Source of the DNA: Betaproteobacteria bacterium
GTDB taxonomy: Bacteria > Pseudomonadota > Gammaproteobacteria > Burkholderiales > SG8-41
Direction of reading: 5' to 3'
NCBI GenBank assembly: GCA_025360445.1
Contig: JANYCE010000256.1
Span: forward strand, 1 to 37,401
DNA: 37,401 bases
Below are positions 19,165-29,619 of this stretch, piece after piece. The first letter of the stretch is position 1. Each line of letters begins with the position of its first letter. The notes under the pieces are model-generated. The model was not told the DNA's origin. It saw only the letters and a list, made by a program, of their open reading frames with translations, and made no database searches. The translations under genes were made by a program, and so were the position numbers.

Positions 19165-20078
19165 GTGCCTAAGCGCGAACCGGGCACCAGCGCCGCACCA
19201 GCAAGAAAATTTTCAGCCGTGAGGCGTTTTGCCCCGGCCTTTTGTAGCTCGACGATTCTGACCGCATCTTTGCCGGCTGCCACTACGATGCCATCCGAGT
19301 CAATACTAGTCACCGTACCCGCCGGCGCCGCGGCATGCTCCATCCGCTGTGCGCTCCATATTTTATGCAGCACGCCTTTGAATACAGTCGTCGCGCCGGG
19401 CGTCGGATTGAAAGCGCGCACCTGACGACAAATCTCGTCTGCGCTGCGCGACCAGTCGATCAAAGCCTCGGCCTTGGTGATTTTGGCGGCATACGTTGCA
19501 CGCGCTGAATCTTGCGGATGCGGTAATGGTCGTTCGCGCAGCGCGCGCGTTACGCATCGCGCACCAAGCAGCGCAAGCTTGTCATGCAACGTTTGTGCGG
19601 TGTCTGCTGCGCCGATGGCGATCCGTTCCTGCATCAATATAGCGCCGGTATCGAGCCCCTCGTCCATTTGCATGATGGTAATTCCGGTTGCATCGTCACC
19701 CGCCAGCAAAGCGCGCTGTATCGGCGCGGCGCCACGCCACCGCGGCAGCAACGACGCGTGAATGTTCAAACAACCACGTGGCGGAATGGCCAGCACCTCA
19801 GCGGGCAGGATGAGTCCATAGGCTGCGACGACCATGGCATCGACCGCCACGGTTTGCAGCACCGCGTGCGCCGCGGGGTCCCTGAGATTCGCGGGTTGGG
19901 CGAGCGCCAAACCATGCGCGATCGCTCGCTGCTTGACCGCACTGGGCTGCAGCCGCAGGCCGCGGCCGGCGGGGCGATCGGGTTGTGTCAATACCAATGC
20001 GATCTCGAATCCGGCGGCGACCAGCGCATCAAGCGCGATGGCCGCAAATTCCGGCGTGCCGGCAAACAGAAGCTTCAT
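19161..20078 (-). CDS. fmt: Methionyl-tRNA formyltransferase
   Basis: A 305-residue enzyme that formylates initiator Met-tRNA with 10-formyl-tetrahydrofolate. The Rossmann N-terminal domain begins [14 protein letters not shown], continues with [10 protein letters not shown], and has the active-site motif [16 protein letters not shown] with Asn105 and His107. [13 protein letters not shown] supplies the conserved Asp. The C-terminal OB-like tRNA-binding domain (about 205-305) is present. AAGG lies upstream of the ATG at a somewhat long distance. It is 87 bp after def, its functional partner that removes the formyl group, and the two are probably cotranscribed. Confidence 0.96.
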   Translation of the reverse strand: MKLLFAGTPEFAAIALDALVAAGFEIALVLTQPDRPAGRGLRLQPSAVKQRAIAHGLALAQPANLRDPAAHAVLQTVAVDAMVVAAYGLILPAEVLAIPPRGCLNIHASLLPRWRGAAPIQRALLAGDDATGITIMQMDEGLDTGAILMQERIAIGAADTAQTLHDKLALLGARCVTRALRERPLPHPQDSARATYAAKITKAEALIDWSRSADEICRQVRAFNPTPGATTVFKGVLHKIWSAQRMEHAAAPAGTVTSIDSDGIVVAAGKDAVRIVELQKAGAKRLTAENFLAGAALVPGSRLGT

Positions 20079-20165
20079 GTGTTTTCAACCTTGAAATCGA
20101 CGCCATGCGTGCATGCATGCTTGCGTGCGCGAAGCGGCCATCCCGCCGATGCAAGCAGCGGGAGG

Positions 20166-20669
20166 TTACATGACCAGGCGCTTTTGTTTCTTGAGCTTGG
20201 CGAGAATGCGTCGTTGTTTCAGGCGCGACAAGTAATCGACGAAAACCTTACCCTCAAGGTGGTCCATTTCATGTTGAATGCACACCGCCAGCAAGCCCTC
20301 GGCTTCAAGCGTGAACGTTTTGCCTTGTGCGTCAAAAGCGCGGACCGATATGCGCTCGGCACGCGCGACTTTGTCGAAGATTCCCGGCACGGACAGACAG
20401 CCTTCCTCGCACGTCGCGGTGCCGCTTGAAGTCACAATTTCGGGGTTCACGAACACCTGGAGATGATCTCGCGTTTCCGAAATGTCAATTACGATCACTC
20501 GCCGATGGTCGTCGACTTGAGTCGCCGCGAGGCCGACCCCCGGCGCCGCATACATTGTTTCAGCCATGTCCCTAATCAGGCGACGAATTTCGTCGTCAAC
20601 CGTTATGACTGGCGAAGCCACCGTATAGAGCCGAGAATCGGGGTATTGCAGGATCGCTAATAAAGCCAT
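20166..20669 (-). CDS. def: Peptide deformylase
   Basis: A 167-residue metal-dependent deformylase that removes the N-formyl group from new proteins. All three family motifs are intact: GVGLAATQ (44-51), EEGCLSVP with Cys91, and QHEMDHLEG with His133, Glu134 and His137. The basic tail ([18 protein letters not shown]) is ordinary for the proteobacterial type. It is the first gene of the leftward run into fmt. It diverges from the LysM gene across a 110-bp gap that must hold both promoters. I see AT-rich elements there but no clear -35/-10 pair. Confidence 0.97.
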   Translation of the reverse strand: MALLAILQYPDSRLYTVASPVITVDDEIRRLIRDMAETMYAAPGVGLAATQVDDHRRVIVIDISETRDHLQVFVNPEIVTSSGTATCEEGCLSVPGIFDKVARAERISVRAFDAQGKTFTLEAEGLLAVCIQHEMDHLEGKVFVDYLSRLKQRRILAKLKKQKRLVM

Positions 20670-20779
20670 AACTCTTGCAAATTTATAGAATTAGGGACAC
20701 AATTTAATCTAAGTTATAAAGTTCGCAGCCGGTCCGCAATCTGCCACACCGAGCCTGCAAAAGACAAGACGGGAGTGCG

Positions 20780-21955
20780 ATGAACAAGCTGATTATATCG
20801 CTGATCATTTTATGGAGTTATGCGGCGATGGCTTCCGCCGCCACCATCGGCGATCTCGCCGCCGACGCTCCTGACCGCTATATCGTCGTCAAAGGCGACA
20901 CCTTGTGGGGGATTTCCAAGCGTTTCCTCAAAGACCCGTGGAAATGGAACGATTTGTGGAAGGCCAATCAAGAACAAATTCGCGATCCTAACCGGATTTT
21001 TCCGGGTGACGTGCTGGTACTCGATCGCTCCGCCGATGAATTGCGGCTGAGATTGGTGCGCATGGAGCCAATTAAAGTCATCCCTTCCGCGCGCGCAAGC
21101 GAACTTGCGCTGGCGCCGATTTCCACTATTCCGACGGCTGATATTGAGCCGTTTTTAAGTAAGCCGCTCGTCATCGCCCACAATCAGCTGGCCGATGCGC
21201 CGCGCATCGTGCGCACGCAGGAAAGCCGCGTGGCAGTAGGCGCGGGCGATACCGCGTACGCCAAGGGCATCACGAAGGACAACGGCCTGTATTGGCAGGT
21301 GTTCCGGCCGGGGTCGCCATTGATCGACCCGATCAGCAATGAAACGCTCGGGTATATCGCGGTCTTTCTCGGTGAAGCCAAGGTCTCGCGGCTCGGTGAT
21401 GTAAGCACCCTTAATATAGTCAGTGCGACGCAGGAAATTTATGCCGGCGATTACCTGCAACCTTCGCCGCGTGAAATCCCGATGGACGGGTATGCGCCGC
21501 ATCCGCCGGCTAAAAAAGTCGATGGGCGCATCATTGCGCTATATAACCAGCTTTATGAAACCGGCCCCAACGCGATAATTACGATCAATCAGGGCACGCG
21601 CGACGGGCTAGAGGTCGGCAATGTGCTGGCAATCTACCGAAACCTGAACGCGCCGACGTTCACCCTCCGCGAAAGTCCGCTATGGGGACGAACCGGCTTG
21701 ATTTATAGCGCCAGCAACCCCTCCACCGCTTACAAAAACGAGCCTCTTGGCAACCGCAACTCTCCGCTCTACGGCCGTATTGGACCGATGGGCGCGCAAT
21801 TTAAAAATGACAAAACGAATGTCCCAATCGTCGCACTACCTGACGAGCGCTACGGATTGCTGCTGGTGTTCCGGGTGTTTGATCGCGCGTCTTATGCGCT
21901 TGTTATGAATGCATCGCGCCCGGTCAACGTGCTGGATATCGTAACCAATCCCTAA
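20780..21955 (+). CDS. LysM-domain exported protein
   Basis: A 391-residue protein with a signal peptide (MNKLIISLIILWSYAAMASA, cut near residue 20) and one LysM peptidoglycan-binding domain at about 33-80 (YIVVKGDTLWGISKRFLKDPWKWNDLW, IFPGDVLVL). The remaining 300 residues resemble the long C-terminal region of betaproteobacterial LysM proteins encoded beside dprA. No catalytic motif is visible. A GGGAG ribosome site precedes the ATG. It is probably a periplasmic or envelope-associated protein that binds the wall. Its position next to dprA is conserved in the class, but a functional link to DNA uptake is unproven. Confidence 0.87.
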   Translation: MNKLIISLIILWSYAAMASAATIGDLAADAPDRYIVVKGDTLWGISKRFLKDPWKWNDLWKANQEQIRDPNRIFPGDVLVLDRSADELRLRLVRMEPIKVIPSARASELALAPISTIPTADIEPFLSKPLVIAHNQLADAPRIVRTQESRVAVGAGDTAYAKGITKDNGLYWQVFRPGSPLIDPISNETLGYIAVFLGEAKVSRLGDVSTLNIVSATQEIYAGDYLQPSPREIPMDGYAPHPPAKKVDGRIIALYNQLYETGPNAIITINQGTRDGLEVGNVLAIYRNLNAPTFTLRESPLWGRTGLIYSASNPSTAYKNEPLGNRNSPLYGRIGPMGAQFKNDKTNVPIVALPDERYGLLLVFRVFDRASYALVMNASRPVNVLDIVTNP

Positions 21956-22023
21956 TCGCAACATTCGTTGCGAGTCGACTACTCCTCAATCGCCCATACG
22001 GCTTTGCCGGTTGCACTTCCTGC

Positions 22024-23127
22024 GTGCCCACCACTGATTTAACTGAAGCAGGCGATTGGCTGCGCCTGACGCTGGTGTCGGGCGTCGGTCCCATCACGCT
22101 GCGCAAATTACTGACGGAATTCGGCTCGCCGGAGGCGGTATTTTCCGCAACCCATGCAGCACTGCGGAGTTTTGTTCCCGCCGATGTCGCGTCAGTGATT
22201 GTAGGCGGCGGCGACGCTCAGGGCGCTCAAGTCGCGCTTGCCTGGCTTACGGAGCCGGGCAATCACATCGTTACTTTGGCCGACGCCGACTATCCACAGC
22301 TTCTGCTACAGACCGCGGACCCGCCGGCGCTGTTGTATGTTAAAGGCCGGCTGGACCTGCTCAATGCGCCCTCGCTCGCCATCGTCGGCAGCCGCAATTC
22401 TTCCACGCAAGGCGCAGAGAACGCCGCCGAATTTGCGCGCACCCTCAGCGCCGCAGGAATTACGATCGTCAGCGGTCTTGCGCTCGGCATCGACGCCGCC
22501 GCGCATCGCGGCGGGCTGACGGGCGCCGGCAGCAGTATCGCGTTGGTTGGCACCGGGCTTGATGTTGTGTACCCGGCGCGCAACAAGGCGCTTGCGCATG
22601 AACTCGCGGCCATGGGCACGCTAATCTCTGAATTTCCGCTTGGCACGCCACCGCTAGCCGCCAATTTTCCGCGGCGCAATCGCCTCATCAGTGGGATAAG
22701 CCTGGGTTGCCTTGTCGTTGAAGCCGCGTTACAAAGCGGTTCATTGATTACGGCGCGTCTGGCGAACGAGCAGGGCCGCGAAGTGTTCGCGCTGCCCGGG
22801 TCAATCCATTCACCGCTGGCCAAAGGCTGCCATGTCCTGATCAAACAAGGCGCTAAACTTGTCGATAATGCCAATGACATTCTTGACGAACTAAAACTAA
22901 AGCTGCCGGTATTGGCGAACGCAACGAACGCAGCGTTTGAAATGCCCGTTATCGATCACGCCGAAGCGATGTTACTTGACCATTTAGGGCATGCGCCGTG
23001 CAATCTCGACGCGTTATGCGCACGCGCCGAACTCGGCGCTGATGTGACAATGGCTCTGCTGCTGAAGCTGGAACTAAAGGGGCTGATTGAAAGCCTGCCC
23101 GGCGCGCGTTACCAGCGTATTCGCTAG
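22024..23127 (+). CDS. dprA: DNA-processing protein DprA
   Basis: A 367-residue DprA/Smf protein. It binds incoming single-stranded DNA and loads RecA during natural transformation. A short N-terminal helical region (WLRLTLVSGVGPITLRKLL) leads to the extended Rossmann fold (about 95-310). Its family motifs are LAIVGSRNSSTQG, IVSGLALGIDAAAHRGGL, GTGLDVVYPARN, FPRRNRLISGIS and LPGSIHSPLAKGCH. A C-terminal winged-helix-like domain (about 320-365) is present. The start used is the GTG at 22024, without a clear ribosome site, so the exact start is uncertain. It lies 68 bp after the LysM gene, with only a weak 7-bp hairpin (21956-21973) between them. Confidence 0.94.
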   Translation: MPTTDLTEAGDWLRLTLVSGVGPITLRKLLTEFGSPEAVFSATHAALRSFVPADVASVIVGGGDAQGAQVALAWLTEPGNHIVTLADADYPQLLLQTADPPALLYVKGRLDLLNAPSLAIVGSRNSSTQGAENAAEFARTLSAAGITIVSGLALGIDAAAHRGGLTGAGSSIALVGTGLDVVYPARNKALAHELAAMGTLISEFPLGTPPLAANFPRRNRLISGISLGCLVVEAALQSGSLITARLANEQGREVFALPGSIHSPLAKGCHVLIKQGAKLVDNANDILDELKLKLPVLANATNAAFEMPVIDHAEAMLLDHLGHAPCNLDALCARAELGADVTMALLLKLELKGLIESLPGARYQRIR

Positions 23128-23181
23128 GCGCACTAAAGGCCAAAACGACGCGTAATTTAATTTGCTGGCGTCGGTATGCGC

Positions 23182-23210
23182 TTGCCTAGTCTGCTTTTTG
23201 TTCTTATTAT
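23182..23210 (+). promoter_or_regulatory. Candidate sigma-70 promoter for topB
   Basis: TTGCCT (23182-23187) and TATTAT (23205-23210) are separated by exactly 17 bp, with four and five consensus matches. The likely start near 23217 lies 47 bp before the topB ATG. The promoter position argues against any topB start upstream of it. Confidence 0.45.
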
Positions 23211-23263
23211 CTTGCGCTCGCTGGGCCCCGGCAGTGCGCCGCGACTTAACTTACAAACTACTG

Positions 23264-25822
23264 ATGGCCACCAAAAAACCTATTGCAACAAAAAAAGCCG
23301 TCGTCGCAAAAAAATCCGCGACGGGCGGCAAGAAACTGATCATTGCCGAGAAGCCGTCGGTCGCGAACGATATCGCGCGCGTGCTGGGTGGCTTCACAAA
23401 ACACGGCGATTATTTCGAGAGCGACGACTACGTGCTGTCGTCGGCGGTCGGGCACCTGCTGACCATCGTTCCGCCGGAGGGCGCTGAGGTTAAGCGGGGC
23501 AAATGGTCGTTGACCAATTTACCGGTTATCCCGCCGCACTTTGATTTGCTGCCGATCGAAAGGTCGCAGGAACGTTTGAAGTTGCTGACCAAGTTAATCA
23601 AACTGAAAAGTGTTTCCGGGCTGCTTAACGCGTGCGACGCGGGCCGCGAGGGCGAGCTCATCTTTCGTTATATCGCAAGCTACGCCAAAACCACTAAGCC
23701 CGTTGAGCGGCTTTGGCTGCAATCGATGACGCCGGCGTCGATCCGCGACGGCTTCGAGCGTTTGCGCAGCGATAAGGAAATGCTGCCGCTCGCCGACGCC
23801 GCGATCTGCCGTTCGGAGGCCGACTGGCTGGTCGGCATCAACGCGACGCGCGCAATGACCGCTTTTAATTCCAAGTCAGGCGGCTTTCATCTGACGACCG
23901 TGGGCCGCGTGCAAACACCGACGCTCGCGATCCTGGTCGAGCGCGAAGAGAAGATCAAGAAATTCGTGTCGCGCGACTATTTTGAAGTGCACGCGACATT
24001 CGCCTGCAAAGCGGGACATTATGAAGGCCGCTGGTTTGGCGAAAAATTCAGCCGCGATAAAAAGTCCGAAGACAGCGACATCAGGGCAGAGCGTCTGTGG
24101 GAACGCGCGCGCGCCGACGCGATCCGCGCGAAATGCGAAGGCAAAAGCGGCATTGTCGAAGAAGAAAGTAAACCAACGACCCAGCAATCGCCGTTGCTGT
24201 ACGACCTGACCAGTTTGCAACGCGACGGTAACTCGCGCTTCGGGTTCTCCGCCAAAACGACGCTGTCGATCGCGCAAGCCTTGTATGAAAAACACAAGGC
24301 ACTGACTTATCCGCGCACCGACTCGCGCGCGCTACCCGAAGACTATCTGCCGACGGTTACTGCTGCCATGCAGGCGCTCGACAAACCCTATCAGCCGTTC
24401 GTGAAGCAGATCCTTGCCAACCAATGGGTGCGTCCGAACAAGCGCATATTCAATAATGCAAAAATTTCAGACCACTTTGCAATTATCCCGACTTCGATTG
24501 CGCCCCAGCATTTAACCGAAGCCGAAGCCAAGATTTACGATCTCGTCACCAAACGGTTTCTCGCGGTATTTTTCCCGCCGGCCGAATTCCAGATTACCAC
24601 CCGCATCACCCGCGTCGAGAAGGAGCCGTTCAAAAGCGAGGGGAAGATCATGATTAATGCGGGCTGGTTGCAAATTTACGGCAAAGAAGCTGAGACTGAC
24701 GACACGCCGGCACTGATGCCGGTAGTCGCCAGGGAAACCCCTAAAGTCGCCGACATCAAGGTCGCGGACCTGCAAACGAAACCTCCCGCGCGATATTCAG
24801 AAGCCACGTTATTGTCGGCAATGGAAGGCGCGGGCAAACTCGTCGAGGACGAAGAATTGCGCGACGCAATGCGCTCCAAGGGCCTCGGCACACCGGCCAC
24901 TCGTGCGACGATCATCGAGGGGTTGATTTACGAGCGATACGTGCATCGAAGCGGGCGCGAGTTGCAGCCGACGGCCAAGGCGTTCTCGTTGATCACTCTA
25001 CTACGTGGCCTCCAGATCGCCGAGTTGAGCTCGCCAGAATTAACTGGCGAGTGGGAATTTAAACTTGCTCAGATTGAGCAGGGCAAACTATCGCGCGATC
25101 AATTCATGCGTGAAATCGCCGACATGGTTCGGCGACTGGTACAACACACCAAAGAACACGAGAGTGACACCGTGCCGGGGGATTTTTCGACGCTCGCAAC
25201 TGGGTGCCCGAAGTGCGGCGGCGTGGTTAAAGAAAATTACAAGAAATTCCAATGTCAGCAGTGCGACTTTGCGTTGTGGAAAATCCTTGCCGGCCGCCAA
25301 TTGGAACCAGCGGAGGTGGAGGAACTCATTACCAAAGGCAGCGTTGGCCCGCTACAAGGCTTTCGCAGCCGCATGGGCAAGCCTTTTGTTGCACTGATCA
25401 AGCTAAGCGCAGATTTTAAAACCGAATTTGACTTTGGCCAGAGCGGTAGCGACGCCGACGCCGGGCCGGTTGATTTTTCGGGCCAGGAGACGCTCGGCGC
25501 GTGCCCAAAATGCGGCGGCGCGGTGTTCAGCCATGGGGTCTCCTACATCTGCGAAAAAGCGACTGGTGCCGAGCGCACATGTGATTTCCGCTCGGGCCAG
25601 ATCATTCTGCAGCGCCCGATAGAAACCGAGCAAATGCAAAAGCTTTTGACGGGTGGTAAAACGGACCTCTTACACCGATTTATTTCCAAGAAAGGCCGCC
25701 CGTTCTCGGCTTACCTGACGCGCGGCGACGGTGGCAAGGTGACGTTTGAATTCGCGCCGCGCGAACCCAAGGCGGCGAAACCGAAAGCGCCGCTTAAGGC
25801 GAAGAAGGCGGCCGCCGGGTAA
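23264..25822 (+). CDS. topB: DNA topoisomerase III (type IA)
   Basis: An 852-residue type IA topoisomerase of the TopB type, which passes or decatenates single strands. After a lysine/alanine-rich leader, the Toprim domain begins KLIIAEKPSVANDIARVLGG (Glu29) and holds the metal motif DAGREGE (125-131). The catalytic motif LTYPRTDSRALP has Tyr349 as the nucleophile. The C-terminal region contains CPKCGGVVKENYKKFQCQQC, a four-cysteine zinc-ribbon candidate, and a second Cys-rich repeat starting CPKCGGAVFSHG. Each is followed by a repeated module (LITKGSVGPLQGFRSRMGKPF / LLTGGKTDLLHRFISKKGRPF). A basic KAKKAAAG tail ends it. The frame is open to a TTG at 23162, but I use the ATG at 23264. It converges on gyrB with only 10 bp between stops. 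Confidence 0.93.
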   Translation: MATKKPIATKKAVVAKKSATGGKKLIIAEKPSVANDIARVLGGFTKHGDYFESDDYVLSSAVGHLLTIVPPEGAEVKRGKWSLTNLPVIPPHFDLLPIERSQERLKLLTKLIKLKSVSGLLNACDAGREGELIFRYIASYAKTTKPVERLWLQSMTPASIRDGFERLRSDKEMLPLADAAICRSEADWLVGINATRAMTAFNSKSGGFHLTTVGRVQTPTLAILVEREEKIKKFVSRDYFEVHATFACKAGHYEGRWFGEKFSRDKKSEDSDIRAERLWERARADAIRAKCEGKSGIVEEESKPTTQQSPLLYDLTSLQRDGNSRFGFSAKTTLSIAQALYEKHKALTYPRTDSRALPEDYLPTVTAAMQALDKPYQPFVKQILANQWVRPNKRIFNNAKISDHFAIIPTSIAPQHLTEAEAKIYDLVTKRFLAVFFPPAEFQITTRITRVEKEPFKSEGKIMINAGWLQIYGKEAETDDTPALMPVVARETPKVADIKVADLQTKPPARYSEATLLSAMEGAGKLVEDEELRDAMRSKGLGTPATRATIIEGLIYERYVHRSGRELQPTAKAFSLITLLRGLQIAELSSPELTGEWEFKLAQIEQGKLSRDQFMREIADMVRRLVQHTKEHESDTVPGDFSTLATGCPKCGGVVKENYKKFQCQQCDFALWKILAGRQLEPAEVEELITKGSVGPLQGFRSRMGKPFVALIKLSADFKTEFDFGQSGSDADAGPVDFSGQETLGACPKCGGAVFSHGVSYICEKATGAERTCDFRSGQIILQRPIETEQMQKLLTGGKTDLLHRFISKKGRPFSAYLTRGDGGKVTFEFAPREPKAAKPKAPLKAKKAAAG

Positions 25823-25832
25823 GCGTTTTTAG

Positions 25833-28259
<2,427 letters not shown>

Positions 28260-28320
28260 TTAATGTACAAAAATAATTTTAAATATCTGCGCATCGGAAC
28301 TGCCGGAAGAATTCGCAAGA

Positions 28321-29430
28321 TTAAATCCGCATCGGCATGACGACGTAGCGAAAATCCACATCTTCAGTGATGGTGATGAGCACGCTGCTGTTCGCGTCGC
28401 CGAACGAACAAGTCACTTTTTCACTCGATAAATTGGCAAGGACATCGAGCAGGTAAGTGACGTTAAATCCTATGTCCAGCGCTTCGCCCGAATAACCAAT
28501 TTCGATTTCTTCGAACGCTTCCTCTTGTTCTGTGTTGGTGCACGAAATGCGCAATTGACCCTCGGTGAGGGTCCAGCGCACGCCACGAAATTTTTCATTG
28601 GACAGGATGGCGACCCGCTGCAAAGCCTGTTGAAGAATACTCCGTTCGATCAAAAATTGCTTCTGATAATTTGTCGGAATCACACGCGTGAAATCCGGAA
28701 ACTTGCCGTCTACAACCTTGCTCACGAGTTCGACTTCTTGAATGGTGAACTTTACCTGCGTCGCCGCGAGTTCGATGCCGACATCATCATCGCTGTCGCC
28801 CAGCAACTTGACCAGTTCCTGCACGGCCTTGCGCGGCAGGATGACTTCCAGCGGTTCAACTGCCTGCGAAAGCTTCATGCTCGCATAAGCGAGCCGGTGC
28901 CCGTCGGTTGCGACGACCTTCAGCACGTCCCCACTCAGAACAAGCAGCATGCCGTTCAGGTAATACCGGATGTCCTGCTGAGCCATCGCGTATTGCACCA
29001 ACAGCAACAGCGATTTAAAGGCCTTTTGCGATAACTTTATTCTGGTGGCGGCAGCCGGAGCCTTCGGTAGTTTTGGAAAATCTTCAGCCGGCAAGGTTTG
29101 CAAAGTAAAGCGGCTTTTACCGGACTTCACGAGCAGCCGGTTGTTTTGCGCTTCGAGGCCGATATCCGCTTGTTCGGGCAGTGCGCGCAGAATGTCCTGC
29201 AATTTACGCGCGGACGTAGTGACCGCATATTTGTCAGCGCCGCTTTGCGCGTTTGCAAAGCTTGTGGAAACCTGAATTTCCAGATCGGTGGCCAATAGAT
29301 GAAGACGATCATCGATCTGCTCAATCAAAACATTGGAGAGAATCGGCAAAGTATGACGTTTTTCTACGATGCCAGTCACGGCCTGCAGCGGCTTTAACAA
29401 GTTGTCCCGCTTGGTCTGTACTAGTTTCAT
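28321..29430 (-). CDS. dnaN: DNA polymerase III beta sliding clamp
   Basis: A 369-residue beta clamp made of three similar domains of about 120 residues. It forms a dimeric ring that tethers polymerase III to DNA. The typical N-terminus MKLVQTKRDNLLKPLQAVTGIVEKRHTLPILSNVLI and the C-terminal VITEDVDFRYVVMPMRI (roughly TEDxxxxYVVMPMRL in relatives) are present. The likely ribosome site, AGGA, is ten bases before the ATG. It abuts the DnaA-trio run, so the origin unwinding zone and the dnaN translation signal are packed together. It follows dnaA across a 189-bp gap. Confidence 0.97.
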   Translation of the reverse strand: MKLVQTKRDNLLKPLQAVTGIVEKRHTLPILSNVLIEQIDDRLHLLATDLEIQVSTSFANAQSGADKYAVTTSARKLQDILRALPEQADIGLEAQNNRLLVKSGKSRFTLQTLPAEDFPKLPKAPAAATRIKLSQKAFKSLLLLVQYAMAQQDIRYYLNGMLLVLSGDVLKVVATDGHRLAYASMKLSQAVEPLEVILPRKAVQELVKLLGDSDDDVGIELAATQVKFTIQEVELVSKVVDGKFPDFTRVIPTNYQKQFLIERSILQQALQRVAILSNEKFRGVRWTLTEGQLRISCTNTEQEEAFEEIEIGYSGEALDIGFNVTYLLDVLANLSSEKVTCSFGDANSSVLITITEDVDFRYVVMPMRI

Positions 29431-29443
29431 AGTTTATATATCC

Positions 29444-29458
29444 TAGTAGTAGTAATAG
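29444..29458 (+). promoter_or_regulatory. DnaA-trio run (unwinding element)
   Basis: The sequence TAGTAGTAGTAATAG consists of five consecutive triplets matching the DnaA-trio pattern that DnaA binds as single strand during opening. It is oriented towards the perfect DnaA box on its right and towards AT-rich DNA on its left. Confidence 0.7.
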
Positions 29459-29508
29459 GAGTCGCCTTTTTTGTGGATAAGTTGGCAATCATAAGGTGGC
29501 GGCGACTC
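29459..29508. repeat. 8-bp inverted repeat bracketing the perfect DnaA box
   Basis: GAGTCGCC (29459-29466) and its exact complement GGCGACTC (29501-29508) flank the DnaA box with 34 bp between the arms. The left arm forms the GC-rich part of the spacer between the trios and the box. It could fold in the dnaN leader RNA or be a binding site. No function is known to me. Confidence 0.6.
29472..29480 (-). promoter_or_regulatory. DnaA box, perfect match
   Basis: TGTGGATAA on the plus strand is the exact reverse complement of TTATCCACA. It stands 13 bp from the end of the trio run. Confidence 0.85.
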
Positions 29509-29546
29509 TTGAGGCATTATGTAGATCGATAAAATACGCGTTAGCG

Positions 29547-29555
29547 TGTGGATGA
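29547..29555 (-). promoter_or_regulatory. DnaA box, one mismatch
   Basis: TGTGGATGA corresponds to TCATCCACA on the minus strand, one base from the consensus. It is in the same orientation as the perfect box. Confidence 0.5.
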
Positions 29556-29594
29556 TTTGTTAATGAACAATTTGCGAGGTCGCCGATTGCCTTG

Positions 29595-29603
29595 TTATTC
29601 ACA
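29595..29603 (+). promoter_or_regulatory. DnaA box, TTATNCACA type
   Basis: TTATTCACA fits the relaxed consensus TTATNCACA. It lies just before the dnaA stop codon, in the opposite orientation to the other two boxes. Confidence 0.6.
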
Positions 29604-29619
29604 AGTTGAAAGCGGGTTG

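Larger units (their letters stand above)
29431..29619. other. oriC: Putative chromosomal origin (oriC) in the dnaA-dnaN gap
   Basis: The 189-bp gap carries, from left to right, an AT-rich stretch (29431-29443), five consecutive DnaA-trio triplets (29444-29458), a 13-bp spacer with GC-rich first half, a perfect DnaA box (29472-29480), a one-mismatch box (29547-29555) and a TTATTCACA box (29595-29603). An 8-bp inverted repeat brackets the perfect box. As I recall it, Escherichia coli oriC has the same order and the same 13-base distance from TAG to the R1 box. Neighbours dnaA and dnaN, and parS nearby, support the call. No replication data are available here. Confidence 0.75.

Noticed and set aside
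19584-20429. 281-codon plus-strand frame opposite fmt and def
   Set aside because: It lies antisense to conserved genes and crosses the gap between them. No motif or ribosome site supports it.
21956-21973. Hairpin TCGCAAC-ATTC-GTTGCGA after the LysM gene as a terminator
   Set aside because: The stem is only 7 bp and no T tract follows. dprA starts soon after, so it is unlikely to terminate transcription.
23162-23263. N-terminal extension of topB starting at a TTG, with a hydrophobic segment
   Set aside because: It lies upstream of a good promoter, has no ribosome site, and a hydrophobic leader makes no sense for a DNA topoisomerase.
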